Below, in pieces: positions 23,887 to 31,201 of a stretch of DNA of 64,000 bases. This DNA comes from Amycolatopsis sp. FDAARGOS 1241 (lineage in GTDB: Bacteria; Actinomycetota; Actinomycetes; Mycobacteriales; Pseudonocardiaceae), in NCBI RefSeq assembly GCF_016889705.1, contig NZ_CP069526.1, positions 9,452,001-9,516,000 of the forward strand, in the 5' to 3' direction. The notes beneath the pieces were generated by a model that was not told the origin of the DNA, made no database searches, and saw only the letters and a list, made by a program, of their open reading frames with translations. The first letter of the stretch is position 1. Every line of letters begins with the position of its first letter. A program made the position numbers and the translations under genes.

Positions 23887-25466
23887 ACCAGCCACTCGTG
23901 CTCACCGACCTCCTGCGCCGCGCGCGGGAGTTCTTCCTCGCCAAGGAGATCGTCGAGTACGGGGCCGGTGCGCAGCCGCACCGCTACACCAACCGGGACT
24001 TCCACGACCGTGTCGTCGCGCTCGCGGGCGCCCTGGTCCGGCTGGGGGTGCGGCCCGGTGACCGGGTCGCCACCCTCGCCTGGAACCACCGCAGGCACCT
24101 CGAGCTGTACCACGCCGTGCCGCTCGCGGGTGCCGTGCTGCACACGGTGAACCTGCGGCTGGAACCGACGGAGATCGCGTATGTGATCGGACACGCCGGC
24201 GACGTCGTCGTGGTCGCCGACACTTCGTTGCTGCCGAAGCTGGAAGCGGCGCGGGCTGAGCGGCCGGGCCTTCTCGTCGTCACGACGGACGGGCCGGCGC
24301 CCGGCACACTGGACTACGAGGCAATCGTGGCCGACGGGCCGCCGCTGCTCGACCCGCCGCACGTCGACGAGAACGCGCTCGCGGCACTCTGCTACACGTC
24401 GGGCACCACGGGCTCGCCGAAGGGCGTGGGCTACTCGCACCGTTCGCTGTACCTGCACACGTTCGCGGCTTGTCTCGCCGACGGCCACGCGATCAGCGAA
24501 CGCGACACCGTGCTGCACGTCGTGCCGATGTTCCACGCCAACGCATGGGGCATCCCGTTCGCCGCGCTCATGACGGGCGCGAAACAGGTGCTGCCCGGTC
24601 CCCACCCGGCGCCCGCCCAGATCGCGAAGATCATCGAAACCGAGCGTGTCACCTACACCGGTATGGTGCCGACGGTCGCGGCCGACCTGGTGCGGCACGT
24701 CACCACGACCGGCGCCGACGTGAGCAGCCTGCGCGCGCTCGTGCTCGGCGGTTCGCCGCCGGACGACGAACTGCTGCGGGCCCTCGACGAGCTCGGCATC
24801 CCGGTGTTCCAGGGCTGGGGGATGACCGAGATCTCGCCCATGGGCACGTTCTCGAAGCCGCTCCCGGCCGTGGTTGATCCCGCGGAACGGCGGCGGTCCG
24901 TGCGCAAGCAGGGCCGCTTGCTTCCCGGGTTGCAGTGGCGGCTCGTCGGCGACGACGGCAGGGACCAGCCGCACGACGGCGTTTCCCGGGGCGAATTGCT
25001 GATCCGCGGACCGTGGGTCGCCACGCGCTACTTCGGCGGCGAGCACCCGGCGAGCTTCCCGGACGGCTGGCTGCGCACGGGCGACATCGCGACCATCGAC
25101 ACCGACGGGTACCTGGAGATCGTCGACCGCGCCAAGGACCTGATCAAGAGCGGCGGCGAGTGGATCAGCTCCGTCGCGCTGGAACAGGCGCTCACCGCGA
25201 ACCCCGCGGTGGCCGAGGCGGCCGTCGTCGCCGTGCCGCACGAGCGGTGGCAGGAACGGCCGTTCGCGCTCGTCGTGCTCGAACCCGGCCGTGCGGACAC
25301 GCCGGACGAACTGCTCGCCGACCTGGCCGGACGCGTGCCGCGCTGGTGGCTGCCCGAGGGGGTGCTGGTCGTCGGCGAGCTGCCGCGCACGAGCGTCGGC
25401 AAGATCGACAAGAAGGTGCTGCGGGCCAAGGTGGCCGCGGGCGGACCCTGGCAGGGGGCCGGATGA
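23883..25466 (+). CDS. AMP-binding acyl-CoA synthetase
   Basis: A 527-residue adenylate-forming enzyme that activates a carboxylic acid to acyl-AMP and then acyl-CoA. The ATP P-loop is YTSGTTGSPKG (about residue 170). The adenine-binding GWGMTEISP lies near 315, DGWLRTGD near 400, the hinge DRAKDLIKSGGEW near 420, and the catalytic Lys in SVGKIDKK near 510. It resembles medium/long-chain fatty acyl-CoA synthetases. It overlaps its neighbours by 4 bp at both ends, so it is tightly coupled with the two LLM genes. Proposed substrate: the hydroxy acid released from a lactone (inferred). Confidence 0.92.
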   Translation: MNQPLVLTDLLRRAREFFLAKEIVEYGAGAQPHRYTNRDFHDRVVALAGALVRLGVRPGDRVATLAWNHRRHLELYHAVPLAGAVLHTVNLRLEPTEIAYVIGHAGDVVVVADTSLLPKLEAARAERPGLLVVTTDGPAPGTLDYEAIVADGPPLLDPPHVDENALAALCYTSGTTGSPKGVGYSHRSLYLHTFAACLADGHAISERDTVLHVVPMFHANAWGIPFAALMTGAKQVLPGPHPAPAQIAKIIETERVTYTGMVPTVAADLVRHVTTTGADVSSLRALVLGGSPPDDELLRALDELGIPVFQGWGMTEISPMGTFSKPLPAVVDPAERRRSVRKQGRLLPGLQWRLVGDDGRDQPHDGVSRGELLIRGPWVATRYFGGEHPASFPDGWLRTGDIATIDTDGYLEIVDRAKDLIKSGGEWISSVALEQALTANPAVAEAAVVAVPHERWQERPFALVVLEPGRADTPDELLADLAGRVPRWWLPEGVLVVGELPRTSVGKIDKKVLRAKVAAGGPWQGAG

Positions 25467-26581
25467 AGTTCGGCGTCTTCTACGTGCTCGAGTGCCGCGA
25501 CCACGACTTCCGCCGCGCGTACCGCGAGATGCTGACGCAGATCGCGTACGCCGAGCAGCTCGGGTTCGACGAGGTCTGGCTCGCCGAGCACCACGGCAGC
25601 GACTACGGCTCGATGCCGTCGCCGCAGGTCGCGGCGGCCGCCGTGGCCGAGCGGACGAGCCGCATGCGCATCGGCATCGCGGTCAGCAACCTCACCTTCG
25701 ACTGGCCCGTGCGCGTCGCCGAGGACTACGCGATGGTGGACGTGCTCTCCAACGGCCGGCTCGACTTCGGTGCCGGCCGCGGCTACCAGCCGGGCGAGTT
25801 CCGCAACATGGGCGTCGGCGACCGCCAGGACGTGAGCCGCGAAGTGTTCGACGAGGCGCTGGAGATCGTGCGCGGGCTGTGGCGAAAGCGCGCGGGTGAG
25901 CCATTTTCCTTCCACGGCAAGCATTTCGACCTCACCGACGTCGACTGCCGGCCCACCCCCGTGCAGCGGCCGACCCCGCCGATGTACGTCGCGTCGATCA
26001 GTCCCGAGACCTTCCACCTGGCGGCGGCGCAGGGGTACAACCTGCTGGTCACGCCGACGTTGATGACGTTGCCGGAGCTGAACCAGCTTGTCGTGGACAT
26101 CAAGCGCTCGCTCATCTCGAACGGCCGCGACCCGCTGTCGCTCGACTTCCCGATGAACTGGCAGGTCCATCTCGCCGACACCACGGCCGAGGCCGTCGAG
26201 AACGTCGCCGAACCGCTGTCCTGGTACTACCGCCACGTGCTCGACCTCGTGCCGAGCGGGCCGCACCCACCGCACACGTACGAGCGCTACGCCGAACTGG
26301 TGGCCGCGTCGGAGGAAGCCGGCGGGCCGAAGCTCGACGCGCTGCGCGAGAGCGGTGTCGTCTACGCGGGCGACCCGGCCGGCCTCGTCGCCGAGATCGA
26401 GACGCTGTACGAGGAAACCGGGCTGCAGCACCTCATCTGCTGGATGCGCTTCGGTGGCCTCGCGCACGAAAAGGTGCTGCACTCGCTCGAACTGTTCGCC
26501 GAGCACGTCCTGCCCCGCTTTCGCGACCGCCCGCCGGTCGTGCCGCGGGCGTTGCGGGCCGAAGTCGCTGCCACCCACTGA
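25463..26581 (+). CDS. LLM-class flavin-dependent oxidoreductase B
   Basis: A 372-residue LLM protein starting MKFGVFYVLECRDHDFRRAY. EVWLAEHHGSDYGSMPSP carries the EHH motif of FMN-type alkanal monooxygenase-like enzymes. NGRLDFGAGRGYQPGEF is the flavin loop, and MYVASISPETF the substrate-side strand. The ATG at 25463 overlaps the ligase stop (ATGA). It is distinct from A and C, with its own C-terminal extension (VLHSLELFAEHVLPRF). With three different LLM proteins, one may be a heterodimer partner, as luxA/luxB are. Confidence 0.85.
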   Translation: MKFGVFYVLECRDHDFRRAYREMLTQIAYAEQLGFDEVWLAEHHGSDYGSMPSPQVAAAAVAERTSRMRIGIAVSNLTFDWPVRVAEDYAMVDVLSNGRLDFGAGRGYQPGEFRNMGVGDRQDVSREVFDEALEIVRGLWRKRAGEPFSFHGKHFDLTDVDCRPTPVQRPTPPMYVASISPETFHLAAAQGYNLLVTPTLMTLPELNQLVVDIKRSLISNGRDPLSLDFPMNWQVHLADTTAEAVENVAEPLSWYYRHVLDLVPSGPHPPHTYERYAELVAASEEAGGPKLDALRESGVVYAGDPAGLVAEIETLYEETGLQHLICWMRFGGLAHEKVLHSLELFAEHVLPRFRDRPPVVPRALRAEVAATH

Positions 26582-26606
26582 AACCCTGAGGAGAGAGGCG
26601 AAACCC

Positions 26607-27407
26607 ATGGGCTACTTAGAGGTCGAAGACGGCAGGCGCGTCTACTTCGAGCACTTCCGCGGTTCGGGCCGCCCGATCGTGCTGATCCACGGCTGGGGCG
26701 CCACCGCGCGCTGCTGGGACACGACCACGCCCGCCTTGCGCACTGGAGGAAACGAGGTCGTGCTGCTCGACCTGCGCGCGTGCGGCCGGTCCGACAACGA
26801 CTTCGCCGACGTCTCGATCTCGGCGCTCGGCTCCGACGTGGTGAAGCTCGTGGAGCACCTCGGCCTGCGCGAGCCCGTCGTCAACGGGTGGTCGCTCGGC
26901 GGCGCGGTCGCCGTGGACGCGGCGGTGAAGCTCGGGTCCAACTGCTCCGGCGTGGTCTCCACCGGGGGCGCGACCCCGCGGTACACGTCCACTTCGGACT
27001 GGCCGCACGGGGGTGGCGTCGACGACGTGAAGGCCGTGCTCGGGGCGGCCGCGGCGGACCGGGCGAACACGTTCAAGGGCGTGGCCGAAGCCGTGTGCGC
27101 CGAGCCGCCGACGCCCGACGCGATCGCGTGGCTGTGGGGCATGTTCATGGAGATGGGCCCGCTCGGCGACGAATCGCTGCTGGACCTGGCCGAGCTCGAC
27201 CAACGCAAGATCCTCGGCGGGCTGAGTGTGCCCGTGCTGTTCCTGCACGGGCGCAAGGACGCGTTCGTGCCGTTCTCGGGCGCCGAAGCCGCGCGTGACC
27301 TGTGCACCGACGCGAAGCTCGTCGAGTTCCCGGACGCCGGCCACGCGCCGTTCCTGGAGGACCGCGACACCTACCTCGCCGAGCTCAGCGGCTTCCTCAA
27401 GCGATGA
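26607..27407 (+). CDS. Alpha/beta hydrolase
   Basis: A 266-residue alpha/beta hydrolase. The oxyanion HGWG lies near residue 29, the nucleophile Ser in NGWSLGGAVA near residue 95, an acid in LHGRKDAFVPF near 215, and the catalytic His in DAGHAPF near 243. It has a GAGAGAGG-type ribosome site and starts at ATG 26607. In the camphor and cyclic-ketone pathways a similar enzyme opens the lactone or diketone made by the flavin monooxygenase. Its place between LLM B and an SDR fits such a role (inferred). Confidence 0.88.
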   Translation: MGYLEVEDGRRVYFEHFRGSGRPIVLIHGWGATARCWDTTTPALRTGGNEVVLLDLRACGRSDNDFADVSISALGSDVVKLVEHLGLREPVVNGWSLGGAVAVDAAVKLGSNCSGVVSTGGATPRYTSTSDWPHGGGVDDVKAVLGAAAADRANTFKGVAEAVCAEPPTPDAIAWLWGMFMEMGPLGDESLLDLAELDQRKILGGLSVPVLFLHGRKDAFVPFSGAEAARDLCTDAKLVEFPDAGHAPFLEDRDTYLAELSGFLKR

Positions 27408-28117
27408 CCACCTGGCTCGTCACCGGCGGTTCCCGCGGGATCGGCCGCGCCGTCGTCGACCACGTCGCCGGTGCGGGCGACAACGTGGCGTCGCTGGCGC
27501 GCTCGGTCGGCGCCGAACCGCCGGCCGTGCCGAACCGCGTGCTCGAGGTGAAGGGCGACGTCACCGACGAGAACTCGATCCGCCGCTGCGTCGAGGCCGT
27601 CACCGAGCGGTTCGGCTCGATCGACGTGGTGGTCAACAGCGCCGGTGTGCACCGCGGCCGCCGCATCGACGCGCTGGCGCGGTCGGCGTGGGACGAAGTG
27701 CTCGCGACGAACCTGACCGGCGCGTTCGAGGTCTGCCGCGCGATCGTGCCGCTGCTGAGCCGGGGTTCGGCGATCGTGAACGTCGGCGCGGTCGTCGGCT
27801 TGCGCGGATTCCCGGGCGACGCCGCGTACGGCTCGGCGAAGGCGGGGCTGTCGGGGCTCACGCAGGTGCTCGCCGTGGAGCTCGCGCAGCGGGGCATCCG
27901 CGTGAACCTCGTGATCCCGGGTTTTGTGGACACCGACATGACCGCCGGGCTCACCGATCGGGCCCGGGCGCGCATCGTCGACAAGATCCCGGCCGGGCGC
28001 ATCGGCACGGCGGCCGAGATCGCCGAGGTCATCGTGGCCGTCGCCCGCGCCACGTACATGACGGGTGCGACCGTGCCCGTCGACGGCGGCCTGCTCGCCA
28101 CGTTCGGGGGCGGCTGA
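27404..28117 (+). CDS. SDR-family protein lacking the catalytic serine
   Basis: A 237-residue SDR overlapping the hydrolase gene by 4 bp (ATGA). The cofactor motif TGGSRGIG lies at residues 7-14, NSAG replaces NNAG, and YGSAK carries the catalytic Tyr and Lys. The usual serine in the NxSS motif is absent: the sequence reads VNVGAVVG, giving Ala at that position. Some SDRs keep activity without this Ser, and others use the fold for elimination or racemisation. Possible roles: oxidation of an alcohol to the ketone substrate, or a non-redox step. The C-terminus has the standard PVDGG. Confidence 0.85.
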   Translation: MTTWLVTGGSRGIGRAVVDHVAGAGDNVASLARSVGAEPPAVPNRVLEVKGDVTDENSIRRCVEAVTERFGSIDVVVNSAGVHRGRRIDALARSAWDEVLATNLTGAFEVCRAIVPLLSRGSAIVNVGAVVGLRGFPGDAAYGSAKAGLSGLTQVLAVELAQRGIRVNLVIPGFVDTDMTAGLTDRARARIVDKIPAGRIGTAAEIAEVIVAVARATYMTGATVPVDGGLLATFGGG

Positions 28118-28140
28118 GCGCCGCGTTTTGTGCGGATCTC

Positions 28141-28191
28141 CAACGGGCGCGCGCGACGACCGTGCTGTCTGCGCCTTTCCGTGGTTAGCGT
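28141..28191 (+). promoter_or_regulatory. Promoter element shared with 20384-20435
   Basis: CAAC (28141), GCGCCT (28171-28176) and TAGCGT (28186-28191) repeat the layout seen upstream of the acyl-CoA dehydrogenase, differing by one base in spacing. It lies 70 bp before the LLM C start. It suggests that the second half of the block has its own promoter under the same control. Confidence 0.45.
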
Positions 28192-28260
28192 CGGAGGACG
28201 AACCAGGGCATCACCCCGCAGGACCCGCGAGAACACCCAACCGAGAAGGAGAACCACCCA

Positions 28261-29348
28261 TGGACGTCGGAATGCTGCTGGTCTTCCAGAACTGGTTCGA
28301 AGACGTCAGCGACCACGAGGTCTTCACCCGCGAGCTCGAGATGGGCGTGCAAGCGGAGAAGTACGGCTTCGACTCCGTCTGGTCGGCCGAGCACCACTTC
28401 GACGACTACTCGATGTGCCCGGACAACCTGCAGATCATGGCCTACCTCGCGGGGCGCACCTCGAAGATCAAGCTCGGCACGGGCGCGGTCATCCTGCCGT
28501 GGAACGACCCGCTGCGCGTGGTCGAGAAGGCCGTCATGCTCGACCACATGTCGAACGGCAGGCTGCTGCTCGGCATGGGCCGCGGCCTGGCGAAGATGGA
28601 GTACGAGGGCTTCCGCGTCGACATGAACGAATCGCGCGAGCGCTTCGACGAAGCCGCCGCGATGATCATCCGCGGCCTGCAGAACGGCTACGTCGAGAAC
28701 GACGGCAAGTTCTACAAGCAGCCGCGCGTGACCGTGCGCCCCGGTCTGGCCGGGCACTCGTGGGACGGGCGGATCTTCGGCGTCGCGATGTCGCCGGACT
28801 CGATCCCGGCCGTCGCCGAGCTGGGCGCGCAGATGATGACGTTCATGCAGTACGACTTCGCGCAGCACCTCGAAGCCATCGACCGCTGGCGCGGGCTGCA
28901 CCGCGAGAAACACGGCACCGAGCCGGGCGCGCCGCTGATCCAGGACTTCGTGTACTGCCACGAAGATCCCGAAGAGGCCAAGCGCATCGCGCACGAGCAC
29001 ATCTCGCGCTACTTCCTCTCGGTGATCAAGCACTACGACTTCGCCGGCTCGCACTGGCGCGAGACCAAGGGTTACGAGGCCTACCAGGCGGGCGCCGACA
29101 TGATCCGCGAAGCGGGCATGGAAACCGCGGCGAGCGCGTACGTCGACGCGAACGTGTGGGGCACGCCCGAGGAGATCGTTGAGAAGTACGCGGCCCGGCG
29201 CGAGCAAGGTGGTGAGCTGATGGCCAACGCCGCGTTCTGCTTCGGCGGCCTGCCGCTCGACAAAGCCGAGGCGAGCATGAAGCTGTTCGGCGAGAAGGTG
29301 GTTCCGCAGCTGCACAAGATGTCCTCGCGCGCTCCCGCGGCGGTGTGA
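28261..29348 (+). CDS. LLM-class flavin-dependent oxidoreductase C
   Basis: A 362-residue LLM flavoprotein, MDVGMLLVFQNWFED onward. DSVWSAEHHFDDYSMCPD carries the EHHF motif, KLGTGAVILPWNDPLRVVE the substrate strand and NGRLLLGMGRGLAKMEYEGF the flavin-phosphate loop. A strong ribosome site (AGAAGGAG) precedes ATG 28261. It begins the second transcription unit of the block, upstream of the flavin reductase and RibBA. It is probably an FMNH2-dependent monooxygenase; the substrate is unknown. Confidence 0.87.
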
Positions 29349-29352
29349 GGCC

Positions 29353-29386
29353 GTGCCGTGGCCCGAGCCGGCTCGGGCCACGGCAC
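29353..29386. terminator. 34-bp perfect palindrome between LLM C and flavin reductase
   Basis: Two 17-bp arms, GTGCCGTGGCCCGAGCC and its complement, meet with no spacer 4 bp after the LLM C stop and 22 bp before the reductase start. In RNA it would form a very stable hairpin. As the gap is small and all genes face the same way, it may attenuate read-through, setting a lower level of reductase and RibBA than of LLM C, or stabilise the upstream message. Confidence 0.7.
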
Positions 29387-29408
29387 CTACCTGGTGGAGT
29401 GGAGCTGG

Positions 29409-29909
29409 ATGGAGACCGTGACGGGATCGGCACTGGGCGAACAGTTCCGCGAAGTCATGTCGGGTGTGTGCACGCCGGTTTCGGTGGTGACGGCGCTCGA
29501 CGGCCGCCGGCCGCACGGCACGACGGTGAGCGCGTTCGCGTCGTTGTCGCTCGCCCCGCCGATGGTGCTCGTGTCGCTCGACCGCACGTCGGACCTGCTG
29601 GCTGTGGTGCGCCGCGGCGGGCGGTTCGGGCTGAACGTGCTCGAGAGCGGACAGGCGGAGCTCGCGAAGCGGTTCGCGCGCAAGGGAATGGCGAAGTTCG
29701 ACGGCGTCAGCTGGGAGCTCGACGACGATCTGCCGCGGTTGGCAGGGGCGTCCGGCTGGGTGGCGTGCCGCGTCGAGAAGCTGATCGAAGGTGGTGACCA
29801 CGTGGTCGCACTCGGCCTCGTGCTGGCGGCGGATTCGGTGCCGCTCGCGCCGTTGACATACCACGCGCGGACGTTCGGGACGCACACCCGCACGGACGGT
29901 GCGCCGTGA
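29409..29909 (+). CDS. Flavin reductase family protein
   Basis: A 166-residue NAD(P)H:flavin oxidoreductase of the flavin_reduct/HpaC fold. It starts METVTGSALGEQFREVMSGV; PVSVVTALDGRRPHGTTVSAFASLSLAPPMVLVSLDRTSD is the flavin-binding core (GTTVSAFASLS, PPMVLVSL), and FGLNVLESGQ follows. It would supply FMNH2 to the LLM monooxygenases of the block. The start at 29409 has GGAGTGGAG upstream; an earlier in-frame Met falls inside the palindrome and is unlikely. The stop overlaps the ribBA start. Confidence 0.9.
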   Translation: METVTGSALGEQFREVMSGVCTPVSVVTALDGRRPHGTTVSAFASLSLAPPMVLVSLDRTSDLLAVVRRGGRFGLNVLESGQAELAKRFARKGMAKFDGVSWELDDDLPRLAGASGWVACRVEKLIEGGDHVVALGLVLAADSVPLAPLTYHARTFGTHTRTDGAP

Positions 29910-31150
29910 CGATCGCCGGGGAGCAGGTGCAGCACGCCGTCGCGGCGCTGGCGCAGGGCCGGCTGGTCGTGGTCGTCGACGACGCTGATCGCGAAAACGA
30001 GGGTGACCTCGTCGGCGCGGCGCGCACGATGACCCAGGAGCAGATGGCCTTCCTCGTGCGGCACACCACGGGGATCGTGTGCGCGCCGATGCCCGGCGAA
30101 CGCGCCGACGCGTTGCGGCTGCGGCAGATGGTCACGGAGAACACCGACGCGCACGGCACCGCGTTCACCGTGAGCGCCGACCACGTCGGCAGTGGCACGG
30201 GGGTTTCGGCGGCGGACCGGACCACGACCGTGCGGGCGCTGGCCGACCCGGCGACGAAACCCGCTGAACTGCGCCGGCCCGGGCACATCTTCCCCCTGCG
30301 CGCCCGGGAAGGCGGCGTGCTGGTGCGGGCCGGGCACACGGAGGCGGCCGTCGACCTGCTGGCGATGGCCGGTGCGGGTGACGTCGGGGTGATCAGCGAG
30401 CTCGTCGCCGACGACGGGTCCATGCTGCGCGGCCCGGAGCTCGAGGAATTCGCGGCCCGCCACGACCTGCCGCTGCTGCGCATCGCCGACCTCGTGCGCT
30501 ACCGCGGGGCGACCGAACGGCTGGTGGAGCCCGTCGCGAGCGCGGCGATGCCCACGGCGTTCGGCGACTTCCGCGCGGTCGCGTACCGGTCCGTGCTCGA
30601 CGGCACCGAGCACCTCGCGCTGGTGCGCGGCGACGTCGCCGCGGCCGGGCGGACGCCTTCGGGGGCGCTGGTCCGGGTGCACAGCGAATGCCTCACCGGC
30701 GACATCCTGGGTTCGCTGCGCTGCGACTGCGGCGCGCAGCTGGAGTACGCGCTGCGGGAGATCGCCGCCGAGGGGGCCGGGGCCGTCATCTACCTGCGCG
30801 GGCACGAGGGCCGCGGCATCGGGCTGGCGCACAAGATCCACGCGTACGCGCTGCAGGAGCAGGGTCTGGACACCGTCGAGGCGAACCTGGCGCAGGGCCT
30901 GCCGGTCGATTCGCGCAGCTACGGCATCGGCGCCCGGATCCTGGCCGACCTCGGCGTGCGGCGGCTGCGGCTCATCACGAACAACCCGGCCAAGTACGGC
31001 GGGCTGGAGGGCTACGCGCTCGACATCGTCGGGCGAGTCCGGCTGCCCGTGGCCCAGACCCCGCACAACGTGCGCTACCTGCGGACCAAGCAGGAACGCA
31101 TGGGCCACGACCTGGGAGTGCTCGCATCGGGCATGGACGGGAGCGGGTGA
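29906..31150 (+). CDS. ribBA: Bifunctional DHBP synthase / GTP cyclohydrolase II
   Basis: A 414-residue fusion. The N-terminal 200 residues are 3,4-dihydroxy-2-butanone-4-phosphate synthase (DDADRENEGDLVGAA, the acidic metal site; RPGHIFPLRAREGGVLVRAGHTEA). The C-terminal half is GTP cyclohydrolase II with the zinc ligands in ECLTGDILGSLRCDCGAQL, then RGHEGRGIGLAHKI and NNPAKYGGL. Both catalytic sets look intact. It makes the two precursors of riboflavin. Its GTG start overlaps the flavin reductase stop. No rib genes follow, so this is likely a pathway-dedicated copy that raises flavin supply for the LLM enzymes (inferred). Confidence 0.93.
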   Translation: MTIAGEQVQHAVAALAQGRLVVVVDDADRENEGDLVGAARTMTQEQMAFLVRHTTGIVCAPMPGERADALRLRQMVTENTDAHGTAFTVSADHVGSGTGVSAADRTTTVRALADPATKPAELRRPGHIFPLRAREGGVLVRAGHTEAAVDLLAMAGAGDVGVISELVADDGSMLRGPELEEFAARHDLPLLRIADLVRYRGATERLVEPVASAAMPTAFGDFRAVAYRSVLDGTEHLALVRGDVAAAGRTPSGALVRVHSECLTGDILGSLRCDCGAQLEYALREIAAEGAGAVIYLRGHEGRGIGLAHKIHAYALQEQGLDTVEANLAQGLPVDSRSYGIGARILADLGVRRLRLITNNPAKYGGLEGYALDIVGRVRLPVAQTPHNVRYLRTKQERMGHDLGVLASGMDGSG

Positions 31151-31201
31151 CGTAAGGCACCCTCAGACGGAGTCCGGGTTTCATCGGTGAAGGCGGATCC
31201 C

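Noticed and set aside
29349..29408. FMN riboswitch ahead of the flavin genes
   Set aside because: The gap is 60 bp and filled by a simple palindrome. The conserved multi-stem RFN element would not fit.
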